Shown here piece by piece: positions 22,960-34,695 of a stretch of 64,000 nt of DNA (position 1 is the first letter of the stretch; each line of letters begins with the position of its first letter). The translations under genes were made by a program, and so were the position numbers. The stretch lies in NCBI GenBank assembly GCA_016800925.1, contig JABCPU010000040.1:1-64000 (forward strand), read 5' to 3'. Origin of the DNA: Suillus spraguei (lineage: Eukaryota > Basidiomycota > Agaricomycetes > Boletales > Suillaceae). The notes beneath the pieces are model-generated. The model was not told where the DNA came from. It was given only the letters and a program-made list of their open reading frames with translations, and searched no databases.

Positions 22960-25016
22960 ATGGCCAGTAATCAGTCCACCACGCCCCCGCCAACTCTGCA
23001 GAGGGGGAAAGCATGCTTGCGTTGCAGGTATTTCCCCTACTCTAACCATTCATCAAAGGTCGCTAACCATGCTCAAACGCGCCTTGTCCAGAAAAAGGAA
23101 AATGGTAAGTCAATCGTCTTATCATTCTAAGGGGGTGTCAGTCTCTAATGAGTCATCAGAGATGCGATGGGAGCAAACCAGCCTGTCAGCAATGTGTCCG
23201 CGCAAAACAACATGACGCTTGTCAGTACGACGATGGAAAGGGAAAAACGAGAACTCAGCTTCTCCGTGAACATATTGAGCGTTTAGAACAGCGTATACGA
23301 GAGCTCGAGGATCCCGAGTACACTTCACCATCTGTAACTCTATACGATCCGCACCGTCATGGCCGCTCAGAAAGCTCATCATCTTCCCTTACCGGCTCTC
23401 CGGCAAGTACAGGCTTCTCACTCTCAGTGTCTTCCTTCTCTCCTTCCGGTGTGTTGACCTTGTTGTGATAATTTCGCATTAAATCTTATATTTTACAGCA
23501 AATAATTCCCCCCAAAGCTCCTGGATACAGGGCATCCCCTCACCTTCGCCCACGCCATTTACGGATATCTACCATGAGGAACCGCAGCCCACAATCGAGC
23601 TCGCTCAGACTCTCGTAGACGTCTTTTTCTCGCATTGTCGTCAGTCCCTCTTGGGTCTGCACATGGGTCGACTACGAGAGTCGTTCACTCGACCTGTCAT
23701 GGAACAGCATCACCCTGTTCTCACTAATGCCATCTTTTTGTGGGCATGCTACATCTCCAGGCCTGGCCCTCTTAGCACACACGAGTCTCATTACTTGAGT
23801 CGAGCCCTCGATTCCCTCAGTGATGCCCTCCAGTACCAAAACAGGTTACTTGATGTCATCCAAGCATCTTGTCTTCTGTCCGTGTACTTCCTATCAAACG
23901 GAAGGGCACTAGAAGGGAGTTACCATGCCAACGCTGCCGCATCACTGGCTATTCAGTGCGGCCTTCACGGAGCGATAACTAATCGATCATTTGAGACCAC
24001 AGCCTCCATTTCGCCCTTCAAACTTGACCCCCCGAAAGACGCTATTGAGCAGGGCGAGCGCATATTGACGTTTTGGCAGGTATTTGTCCTGGATCGGTGT
24101 TGGTCGGTCGTACTTCACAAACCAGTGACTATCCCGCATGGTTCAGATGGATACGCGTCCATCATAATGCCATGGCCCCAAGATATGGAAGAATATGTTG
24201 CAGTATGTTCCGTTATCATTGGGTAGAACGTAGACTGACTAACTGTTCCCAGGGTCAAATCGATGATTTGCACAGCTTCCATACTGTTCGGAGCTTCTTT
24301 GACCATCAGGTCGCAAACGTCCGCGGAGGCTTTTCCCCACTGGCCCTTCGTGTCAAAGCATCCGCTCTGTTTGAACGTGCCCATCACCTCGCATCAACCT
24401 GGGATCAACGTAGGCCCATTTCCTCCACACTAGTACCTCTTTCTCATCAACATGCAGCTTTAGCCTTGTCGAGCGCATTTACCGACGACTTCCAGACTTT
24501 AGAACACACAATCGTCCATTTTATCCCAACCCTTATTCCAGTGCATCAGCTTGACGCCACGGTACCTGACGAGAAACATGCTACATTGCGACACACACGC
24601 TAGCTCATGCTGCAATGATAAATCTGTATTATCCATTCGGCGCCGAAGACCCTGTGTCATATAGTAAATGTCTTCGAGCTGCGCGGTGTCTCGTGTCCAT
24701 CGTCAAACACATTGCTGACGCAGATTACGATTTCCTCGATCCCATCATTGGCGTAAGTACCTTTTTGAATGCATTACACAGAATGATTCATTGATGACAA
24801 CTCTTCTTTTTTTTATTGCAGCCCTGTTGGACGTCCGCTGTAGACACGTTGATTCGAGAACTCAATGTTATCGAGTCTTCATGGCCACTCGTTAGCAGCT
24901 CGGATGTCCGTAGTGAAATCGGGACCTTGCTTTACGCGATGAATAACCTCAGCGGACGCTTCCCCCTGTTGGGATATTCAGTGGCCAAGGTACAAAAGCG
25001 ACTGTCAGGGCTGTAG
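22960..25016 (+). CDS. Zn2Cys6 fungal transcription factor, one suspected frameshift
   Basis: A Gal4-type zinc-cluster regulator. The ATG at 22960 and two tiny introns assemble KACLRCRKRKMRCDGSKPAC followed by QQC and C, the CX2CX6CX6CX2CX8C cluster (residues about 18-48). A coiled-coil linker follows (LREHIERLEQRIRELED) and a Ser-rich spacer. After the intron ending at about 23498 comes the fungal_trans-type domain (LAQTLVDVFFSHCRQSLLGLHMGRLRESF ... ASCLLSVYFLSNGRALEGSYHANAAASLAIQCGLH). Near 24588-24596, in a CA-dinucleotide run, the frame must shift to continue into THTLAHAAMINLYYPFGAED; no intron I tried repairs this. The last exon (24822-25016) ends KRLSGL. Its target genes cannot be told from the context. 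Confidence 0.8.
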
Positions 25017-26581
25017 CGCACTTAGCGACAGCAAATATGCCTGGTGACAGCAGTCCATGTGCACACTTTGGAAAAAAAAACTTAATTCCCGACGTACGGA
25101 CTCTTGGTTGTTATGACTTGGACACGCTAGTATATTGACGCTTTCCCCGACTGGCTTTGTTTTTTTTTTCACTTTTGACCTTACGGACAGCACTTTTTTG
25201 CATTCTTATGTTACGTTCACGTTCGTTACGACCTCTCACGGACTCCTAGTACTCTTCGGACGTTGTGATCCAGCCTGGACGTTATAATATTCTCCACGGA
25301 CAGCAGCGCGGACACTAGACCTTACGGACTTGAAACACGCATTACTCCACGAAGTTGGACATTCCCTGTCACGCCGAATCGTAATTGTTACTCTAGTTGA
25401 TATATTTGTATGTCGTGTCATATCTCCTTTTTGTGCTTTCGTTTTGTGTTTTGATAGACTCTTGTTGAATAGTCATCTCCGTTTTGAAAAGTCTTCGCGT
25501 CCTAATAGTGTTGAGCACTATTATTAGTAGTTGTCGCACCGTGTTCGGCTCTTGTTCGTTGAATCGTCACGGTGCCTAGTATATCAAAGAAGAAACGGTG
25601 GACGTCTTTGTTGGTGCCAGGTTGGAGTCCGGGTTATTAATGCAGTCGACCAGATCCAGCGAGTTTGGAGCTCTTCCATGTTCACGTGGATGATTGGGAT
25701 GACATGGTGCAGTGACGGGCTTTGACTGCGGGACTGCCGAAAAATCGTTATTCATTTGGTTACCGGTTCAAGTTGTTGTGCCAAGGCAGTATATGCATTT
25801 GACCAGATCTAGCCGCGAGAGTTTGAGTGTCCATGTGGATGCCCATGATACGATCAAACAATATGCATGATGGGCGTCGGCTGCGTGCCTGCTCTAAAAG
25901 CTGACCAAGGGCCGCATCGCTAGTGCATTCGATTTACTTAGTTTGAAGAAAATGGAGATGAAAATACCGCAGGATACAGAGTCCAGACTACCAGGCACAT
26001 CAAATGCTGGGAGCTAGAGTTACCAGAATCGACACACGGATCATCATCACGCTGACTATTGAAGACTATATTGATTGGGAAATTTGCTCTATATGTAGGA
26101 GATGAAGGGGTATGGGGCGCAAGGAGGCTGAAATACGTATTGTATCTGTCCTGGTTTGATTGATTTGATTGATTGAAGCAAGGGGAGACGGGGGTCGACG
26201 AAACGATAATCAAACAGGGAAGGAACGATGACGCTTGGTGAATAATGAAGACTGCGCAGTAGGCCATCTCGAACTCATCAGTCGATCCAAACTGGTGGTG
26301 GTGACAACGCAAGTCTATTATGGAACGACTGTTATAACAAGAGTCGGCGATTACAACCACCCTGTTCGTGCTCACATGCAGGGTGGTTGCTAAAGTCGCA
26401 CCCTCGGATGTGATGGATGAAGACGACGTGCAAACGCCGCCGATCTAACGTCACCGGAATTCCTTCCCGCCGGGAGTCTGCCTTTAGATGTAGCCTCTGA
26501 GCTTTCCGCGTAGGTTTGACTATGAGAGAAGAAGTAATAGGAGCGGGGACCCGTGAATTCCTCGAAATTAAAGTTACAACC
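25017..26581. other. intergenic, with a cluster of ACGGAC motifs
   Basis: No gene seen. ACGGAC occurs at about 25096, 25183, 25237, 25297 and 25324 in a 240-bp stretch. A degenerate direct repeat (GACCAGATCYAGC...GTGGATG) lies at about 25649 and 25801. A 145-codon minus-strand frame (25938-26375) has no recognisable motif. Confidence 0.35.
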
Positions 26582-26956
26582 TCAGTCTATCCGCTTTTCT
26601 GATTGCCTCGTCGAAATTAATGATCTTAAAGTGAGATGAGGATGGATAGCACATGGTGTTGATATAATTTCCGTAGATATCAAGTCCATGTGGTCGTTGG
26701 GGGAATGAGAAGCTATATGCTTGCGCAGACGGTTCCATGCGGAAAGCGATACGATGCAGTAATGACAGTTGCAGGTCCAAGAGCTACAGAGATGTCACGA
26801 TGACAAGGGCTCAACGTTGACCAGTGATAATGCTGTATCACTCAGAGTGCAAGAATCCAGGGAAGCCGGGGTGATTAATGAACCGCTGCTTGACCTCCTG
26901 GACATTAGGGGCCCAAGAAGCGAGAATATTGCAGGTGCCACACCGTGCGTTCGCAT
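26582..26956 (-). pseudogene. small C2H2 zinc-finger frame with an internal TGA
   Basis: The minus-strand frame from ATG 26956 reads a Ser/Thr-rich stretch (SLLGPLMSRRSSSGSLITP), meets TGA at 26795-26797, and continues in the same frame into CHYCIVSLSAWNRLRKHIAS plus H, a canonical CX2CX12HX3H finger, ending at TGA 26582-26584. The stop sits where CGA (Arg) would need only one C-to-T change. Upstream, a second frame from 27099 (VQTPSKILPEATPESPVKRQRV, nuclear-signal-like) may be an earlier exon. It could be a decayed small zinc-finger gene, or the TGA could lie in an unrecognised intron. Confidence 0.4.
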
Positions 26957-28074
26957 ATCAGGGGAGATGTGATGATGCGAATTATTGTCGGGGTTGGCAA
27001 GGTTAGAACAAGGTTAGAAAGATCGGTTTTTACCCGTTGTCTCTTTACTGGCGATTCAGGGGTGGCTTCCGGCAATATCTTGCTGGGAGTCTGCACCATG
27101 ACAAGCCACTCGCTTTACCTCGTTCCCCAGGGGCTGTCTCGGCTACAGAAAAATCGGCCGGTGTCTGCGGAGCTCGCCTTTGATGCGGTCGACCGTCATC
27201 TGCAAAAAAGGTCTAGGTTGGGACTTGCTTTGGGATGCGCCTGTTCTGTACTCCTGAGAAGTCACAGATTGCTGCTTGAGCGACGAGGAAGTATGTTGTG
27301 TTCTTTTCAAGGTCTCGTTTGAACCGCATCATGATGATGCTATGCCAATTGCGACTAAGCATGAAGGGGGGACAGCTGTGCTAATAGTAGGTTAAGGAGA
27401 GGATTTGGAATCGTACGAGCCATACTTGGGTTACTAACCGAACAGCATTTCCACTCGCTGACAAACATTCCCTAGCAAACTGTCATCTCCTAAACAGTTT
27501 CATGATGTCTCTTTGATTCACTGTCATGCAATAATAAATTTCAAATTGTCTAAATTTAGGGTTTTGAGTAGTAAAGATACATGTCTCCGGTATGATTTTT
27601 ATTAAATAATTAACATAATACAATCTTTTTCATGGTGCAAGAAACATGTCGTCTAAATGCATGCAAGTACTGTTGTTGTGTGAGGCATCAATGTACCATA
27701 TTGTTCGGGTCCGAGACTCACGGTCGGTGGTGCCAAGCTATGTAGTTCCGGACCAAGTTTGGTTCCCTGGCCTGCAGGAGTGACAGATTCTCAAGGGCAT
27801 GGTCAATTCTAAAATGTCGTTGTCAGTGTGACTGCAGGAAGTGCTCGCGCTCAAGTGCCGCAGCATCTTGGATAACCTTACTACTTAGTAAGGAAGATCG
27901 GACTATAGTAGGTGACGCACGTCGCATAGCTGTTAGCTTATGCTGTCATATAAGTAAAACGTCATGGCCAGCGCTAGTACTGCAACACGTTCATTTTGAC
28001 ACTACCACATTAAAGACAGTTACCCGAGCAGGTTCAACTGTTTCTACTAAGCTGAGATTCAAAAGTCCTGGCAC
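26957..28074. other. intergenic, no confident gene
   Basis: The possible first exon of the C2H2 frame (26905-27099, minus) is here. The rest, including the AT-rich stretch at 27.5-27.65 kb, shows nothing recognisable. Confidence 0.35.
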
Positions 28075-31000
28075 ATGTCATCACACCAGAGCAACTCACA
28101 GCCTCAGGATGACCCTCCGAGTCTGCCTTTGTCTTTCCACAGTGATGCTCCAGTCTATCATACTACCCATTTCGTTGGCTCTCCTAGTTCAATCACCCAG
28201 CTAGGAGAGCCTAGTAATCACCTGATTCCTTTTACGGTTCTCTTCCATCGTCCACTTTACCTCCATGCCTCGGACGGGATCGAAGTGTTTCCCTAATAGT
28301 AGCTCATACTACGCCTCCTCTAGAAGTTAATATAGCTAGTGCTCAACACCACAGGGAGTCCCTTGTCCGTTTGTCCCGTGTCACGCCCACATCACCAGAA
28401 TCGCAATGGTCGCTTTTCGAACAACTCATGGAGAACGAGGGCCAGCTTAGGAGCCCTATGACACGCGACAAATGCCATCTTGTGAACTCCTCTCACCGCT
28501 CTGAACACTCTGCAATGAGATATCCAACTTCTGAAGTCGCCTCCGCTGACTGCGATTCATTCGACAATGTCCTCCAGTCGCATCCGCAGGAGTACAACAC
28601 CGGAGGGCCATCGTTCGAGCAATCCAATGGACATCACGATCCCACTGAATCAGCAGACGAGTCCCAAGCCTACTCCGACAGCTCTCCAGCTACCTCTGTC
28701 CCTACATCGCCATCACCCCATCGGTTTTCTCCCTTGCAAGTACCCACAATACCAGTTTTGTGGAAGAACGTCCTTAAATGCGCAGTGGCATATCTTTTTG
28801 CCTCTCTCTTTACGTTTTCACCATATCTCTCTGGATTCTTCAGTGATGTTTCCACACCGGGAGCAGGAAATGGCCTCCCATCATCCACTGGTCACATGAT
28901 AGCCTCGATGTATGCGTCTTCCTTCACCCATTTTCAGACGTGACACTGATCATTCGCAGCGCTGTTTACTATAACCCAGCAAAAACAATGGGGGGAATGA
29001 TGGAAGCTGATTCGTACTGTTCAATTGCGTTTCTTTATGCAGCATTTGTTTGTTTGGGAAGTATGTCCATGTTCTGGTACCTCGAGGTCAGACCAGGATG
29101 GGAATGGCTTGGTGACGCCCTCGTCATTTTGTGGGTCGGAGTCAGCATGTGGGGTCTCACTTGGATGAAAGTGTGGATGGCCAAACCCACATTTAACTCG
29201 GGTATGTCAATCAAAGGTTTTGATTTGTCTTATACTGACTGTTTATCAGCGTGTAGCATGGCTGCCATAATATTATTTGTTGTGTAGGCTATCATGCGTC
29301 ATATTTGGAGCATGTCACTTATATATATTAGAATCGTCAAGGAAGGAGGCTGGGAAACACTCCTGCAGGTCTCCTCATCGTGCTTGTCGGCACCTTAATA
29401 TCAAACGTGTGTGTTTCACACTATGGCCACAAAGCGCCACGGACAACCTCCAGTTGAACATGACAAAGACCTTGGATTCGTTTGCCACCTCCTTAGCATG
29501 ATCACAAACACCTTCCTCCTCGAAGAGCCTATTCGCCAGCCTAGCCAGGACAAATACACAAGGCGGTGGAGAACCATCAAGCAAGTTTTACGAGTCTAAA
29601 AAAAACTTGGAAGAAGCCAAGTCGGAATGGTTCAGTGGTCTGCGTGGACAAGGAAGCAAGGCTCTAGACAAGCCTACGAAGATGCGGTTGGTAGCCTCAC
29701 GCGTCTTGCTCAGCATCTGAATGGCCTAAGAAGCGGCACCCGGTTACAGTATGAACTCACGAAGGCACACAGCGAAGGACGCTTGACGTTGAAACGACAC
29801 AGTCAAACGATCGGAAGAGGTCGTGATCCAAACGAGCACCCTTCCCCAGCCGGGAAGGGGAAGAAGATGTCTAATGGTGGTTCTGATATGAGGGATGATA
29901 CAGATGACCTACTACAAGCTGCGGCGGATATTTTTGGTGATTTTGTAGATGATCTAGGTCCACCGCTGAAGGCGCTGACGGTGAGTCGAACGTCATCTGT
30001 GTTGCGCAAGGTACTTACAAGTAGCTGCAAGAGAACCTGTACTGCAAGTCTCAAACGTTTACGCGAGGCATTTGCACAGAGCACACGTATCCAGAGAGAA
30101 GCCCCATTTCAACCTCACGATTTCCACATTTTGATTGATGAGATCGACTGCGCACTGTCTACTTTCGAGAGCACCTCGAATAACGCTATCATGCGTTTAT
30201 ACAAACGGAGCGATTTTGCTGTTCCGTCTGTGCGGGTTTCATTCGATTCATCAGTCCAGCAGGACAATATGCTCCTTATGAACAGCGAACATGAACACCT
30301 ATTCCTTCTCTATTTGTAAGCTCTCAATAATTTTAGTCGAGAGGTTCTATGCTAAAGTCATGGTGGTTTAGTTTCATTTTCACGCTACAGGAATTTTCTG
30401 GAGAGCTTATTTCTCTCACTGACGCTATGCGCAGGATATATGCAGTTGAACAAGTTAAAGCGGATACTCCGAGCTGGTTTAACCGATATATTTTACACGG
30501 CCCATCAAATATTTTATCTGCAGTGCGATTACGTCGACATAACCTGGCTCATGAAAAATCCAAGCGGGCTGGACTGCGCCGACTCTGTCAGTGATCACTT
30601 CCAGGACTGCTCACAATCTACTGATACTTTACTCTAAAGCATCATACTTCACTTCTCCCCATCGCAACAAAGTATTCTTTCCAAAAGTCCAACCTCACGC
30701 TCCAAACACGATACAGACCCCCCATCCTGCGAATCTCACTTTTATCGGCCGTATGAAGCGCGCACTTTGGGATCTTGGTGGGATTTTGAAGGAGCGTAAG
30801 TTGAAGTATGCGTTCAAAGTGGGGATGTCTACTGCGATGTTGGCCGCACCTGCGTTCTTTAATGCTACGAGACCAATTTTTATGGATTATAAGGGCGAAT
30901 GGGCGCTAATTTCTGTACGTGCAGGCGTCTTCTGTATTTAAACTTGAACTAATTTTTTCTTAGTTTTTCGTGGTCATGTCGCCCACAATTGGAGCAGTAA

Positions 31001-32472
31001 GATGATATTTCACCGGTCCCGTATTCTCTCTGAATTCATTCATTAGACTAATTTCCTTAGCACCCATCGTGTACTCGGTACTCTGTATGTTTGTCTTATT
31101 TGGTATATCGCCCCTTTTTTTCTGACTACTCGAAGGTTCGGAGCTGGTGCTGCAGCTGGGATTTACAGCCTTTTCCCTGAGAACGTAATTGTGTTGTCAA
31201 TCTTCGGTTTCTTTTTTTCGGTGCCTTGTTTCTACTACATTGTTGCGACTCCAGAGTATGCGACGACGGGGAGATTTGTTCTTTTAACATATAATCTGAC
31301 GTGCCTTTATTCGTATGTTGGCAAAGGTTTCGCCACTTGCGCGGATTTCTGATCTATCCTTTCTTTATCATCTGCAGGTATAACGCTCGGCAAGCTGATG
31401 TATCTGTGATCGATATTGCGCTTCATCGCTCGGCCGCAGTCATCGCTGGTGTCCTTTGGGCTGCGATTGTATCTCGTTTCTGGTGGCCCTCAGAAGCGCG
31501 AAGAGAACTCAGTCGAGAGCTAGGAGAGTAGGTCTGTCTTTGCTCGACATGTTAAATATTGATCTGTTGCACCTAGCTTTTGTCTGAACATCGGATGGTT
31601 ATACACTCACTTGGTAGCAGCCAACTCAGGCGTACCTCGCGTAGAAGATGACACAGATGCGATGAAGAGGAGACAGAGACTACATCGCTTTTGCCCAAGT
31701 CCGCTAAAGCCAAGCTTAGTAAATCCATTCAGGAATTCATGGCTATGTTCGTGTGAGCTTATATGGATTGACCGCCGCTGATTCGAATTCCGTAGGGAAT
31801 TGCACCTCCAGATAAAACTGATTGAATTGCAAGGTCTTCTGGATCAAACGCAACATGAGCCTCGGTTGAAGGGACCCTTTCCCATAGCACTCTACCGGGT
31901 GATGTTGGCGAGTCTCCAGACTATCTTGGATAGGCTGCACAGCATGCGTTGCGTCACTACCCGAGAGGAGTGGATTACGGTAAGCCACATTCCATCACGT
32001 TGGATCTATTTTGACGCAAGATCATTCAGTCCGTGAGGAGGGATTTCATCTTGCCCGTGAATAAGGAGCGAAGAGATATGGTCGGCAACATCATTCTTTA
32101 TTTCTCCACGCTCGCATCCGCCTTTCGCTTGAAAGCCCCATTGCCTCCGTTCCTCCCACCAGCTGAGGAATCGAGGGAGCGTCTGGTACATTTCCGAAAT
32201 CTATTATCAAAAATCAATCTGATATATGCCCTATCCTTTTACAGGTCAATGCAATTCGGAAATTAGATATAGTCAGGAACAGAGATGTGAAAGCGTCTCG
32301 ACAGCTGCTTTTCTTTGCGTACGCTCTTACTATGAAAGGCGTTACTCAGGAGCTGGAGTATCTTGGGCGTACGCTGCAAACCGTTTTTGGCGTGATTGGA
32401 CATAATCCAGAAGAGTTTGAGGCGTTGTTTGTGGAGTCGGGCGGGAGTGAGGATGTCACGCATATCGTTTGA
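28075..32472 (+). pseudogene. FUSC / aromatic-acid-exporter-like membrane protein, broken
   Basis: The family is the large fungal plasma-membrane proteins with ArAE_2_N, FUSC and DUF2421 parts, related to fusaric-acid resistance and brefeldin A sensitivity proteins. Seen in order: a low-complexity N-terminus, VLWKNVLKCAVAYLFASLFTF, VYYNPAKTMGGMMEADSY, AFVCLGSMSMFWYLEVRPGWEWL, TLWPQSATDNLQ, LTRLAQHLNGLRSGTRL, YAFKVGMSTAMLAAPAFFNATRP, the FUSC core (VMSPTIGATNF; GAGAAAGIYSLFP; AAVIAGVLWAAIVSRFWWP) and the C-terminal KASRQLLFFAYALTMKGVTQELE. Frame jumps at about 28285, 29370, 29405, 29497, 29555-29570 and 29655 are single-base-type indels not explained by introns. The second half, from 30.7 kb, splices cleanly (introns at 30915-30963, 31001-31048, 31085-31137 and others). 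Loss of function is inferred from the first half. Confidence 0.8.
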
Positions 32473-33477
32473 TGCTTGGTGTAATTATACTGTACATTGC
32501 ATGGACATGCAAATAATGATGTATTGTAATTTGTATGAGCGTGCCCGAGTACTACATCACATAAATATGCAGACAGCAGGCATATACTTTATGGAAAACG
32601 ATACCCTGACTTGCAGGCGCTCTGAAACTTTGGACTGCAGGTTTCCATGCTGTGGTAAAATATTGTACACCTTTCATTCAGAATACAGTATTTCTATCAA
32701 GTTCCGGATCAAGTTCCTGCCCTTACGACACACGTCCTTGTGAAAATCGCTATGCACGCCTGCTTCTCGAACAAAGTATTCCCAAGCTTGATGAGATATC
32801 AACTCATTCGAAGGAAGCTGCTTCGATGGAGTCACGCACGTCTACCGAGCCTAGAAGCCGTACCAGAAATTGCGCAAGCCGCCAGGAACCTTCGAATTAC
32901 TTGGGTGCGTTATGCATGTGCAGGCAGAACCTGAATACGAGCACACCCTTCGCTCTAGCGAACATGAGCATCTGTCATGTCGTGATTTGCGTATCCTCTC
33001 GGCGATCGGTCACACTGCCTCTATGCATACGGCCAGCAGGCGCAAGCAGGGATAACGCCTCAAGGCCTGCTTGTGCTTCAAGACGTATCACCCCGCAAGT
33101 TGGGCGAACTACCTCCGCGCTTCCGTCTTCTGTGATCGGCGCTTTGATACGTTTGGTAGAAATCCTACTAGTGATTGAGAAACAGAGGACATGACACATC
33201 CTGAAATGGCCCTATTCCTTTCGCAATTATCGTCCTTCGAACGAACAATGCACTCCTCAGGAGATGATCGTTCTGTCACAATGCCCTTCTCTTCCAATTC
33301 TCGGTGATGACATGCCGCCATACCATACTGGAGGTCACCGAATGGATATGAATGAGCGTGTTGCGCCAGGACAAACTGAAACCGCAATTATATAAAAGTC
33401 AGCAAGAACAAGTCATACCGCTAATCCCCACTGCGTGCCACTGCCATCCAAGCTAGTTGGGATACTGCCACGACGCC
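32473..33477. other. intergenic, no confident gene
   Basis: Frames here give only weak resemblance to TPR repeats (QAEPEYEHTLRSSEHEH at about 32925-32975), not enough to call a gene. Confidence 0.3.
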
Positions 33478-34122
33478 ATGTCGAACAAAACTCCACCCCT
33501 AGACGTTTCTCCCACCACTGAAGTACCTGACGTGTCATCATCAGCTGACGATGACTCTGTCCATCCGCCCCAATTGTCGGTCGAGATCACTAGTGCGCTT
33601 AGTTGACTGCAGGTTTGAGCTGCTATTGACGAGTATGGTCGTAGACATCAAAGCAAGTGGGCTACCAGAAAAAATCGGGTTATTCAGCGGACAATTTTAT
33701 ATCCGCATAAAGGGAGAGAAATTCACGAAGCAATCAAAGACTACCAAGTACGCCAAAGATGGCGAGTATGTTGCAGTTTGGAAGGATAATATAACCTTGT
33801 ATGCCCTGTCAATGTCTTGTACGCTGAGACTAATTAGGAGTTAGTGATGCCATGGAGTCTTCCTCGATTGAAATAGAGGTCTTCGCTCGCCGTTGCTTCT
33901 TCAGCTACAAGGTCATCAAGAAGACGGAGAACAACCAAAGTCTTGGTGACCTCCTCGAGAACGCCAATTCAAGTGGGTCAGAGCGTATTCGAACGAGTTG
34001 AATTCGACTGACAGACCCTGACAGCAGTCGAACTTGAGTTGCTTGGGAATGGCGAACCTGCGGGTAAAGTCACGTTCCAAATTTCCAAGAGCAAGGCAGC
34101 CACGTCCAAAGGGGACGCGTAG
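33478..34122 (+). CDS. small single C2-domain protein
   Basis: The ATG at 33478 starts a Ser/Asp-rich leader. Intron 1 (about 33592-33643, GTGCGC...GTCGTAG) joins LSVEIT to NIKASGLPEKIGLFSGQFYI. Intron 2 (about 33799-33843) and intron 3 (about 33973-34024) join DAMESSSIEIEVFARRCFF and VELELLGNGEPAGKVTFQI, giving about 164 residues and TAG at 34120. The strand pattern is that of a C2 domain: phospholipid/Ca2+ binding in many proteins, but also the N-terminal module of many Agaricomycete NACHT and TPR proteins. The acidic Ca2+-binding loops are not obvious, so lipid binding is uncertain. It could be a stand-alone relic of a larger gene; the frame itself is intact. Confidence 0.6.
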
Positions 34123-34695
34123 GTGATATACCATCAGGTATGAACTTGTTACGCAGTAAATGGATAGGGTTGGCCGCGGTCAAATTTTTTGGAAAGCAAG
34201 GACTCTTACATATTGTATAGTTAAGTACCACGTATGCGCGATCTCAGGTATCCTTCTGTAGTTGTAAATGCTGGAATAGCGGTGAGATCCTGTGGATAGC
34301 ACACCTACAAATAGTTATGGCAAGCTCTTAAAAATAAATAATATGCGGTCCTACCCTTTGATTGTTGTCAGCAGTTATTACTGTTTCACACTGCTGGGAC
34401 CCATCGGTTCTGTTTGAGCAAGTGGATCATTTTCAATATGAATGATACTGCGGCGCAGTTCCTGTGCCAGATCAAGGACAAAGTTGTATGTGATATGTTT
34501 AGACCACACTGCCTTGGCCGAGAGCGGAGTTTCAATGATGACCAAGCGGGACCGTCCACATCATAGACACACCACCACCACGTCGTCTGAATCATCTCTT
34601 TTATAGTCTTCAAAGAAATCTCATTTTGTGAACGCCGTCGTTTATAACCTTACCTTCAAACTTAGATATCTAATCCTTTCTGACAGTAAAACCGG
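34123..34695. other. intergenic, promoter side of next gene
   Basis: No gene seen. 573 bases with several A/T-rich tracts. Confidence 0.4.

Noticed and set aside
26325..26395. 11-bp inverted repeat (CAACCACCCTG/CAGGGTGGTTG) as a terminator-like hairpin.
   Set aside because: Eukaryotic genes do not use such terminators and an 11-bp repeat with a 14-base loop is not remarkable.
32730..33200. TPR or kinesin-light-chain-like scrap (QAEPEYEHTL).
   Set aside because: One partial repeat with poor spacing is not enough, and both flanks are unrelated.
33592..33643. Apparent frameshift after VEIT in the C2 gene.
   Set aside because: A 52-base intron with GT..AG ends restores the frame and gives a better C2 match.
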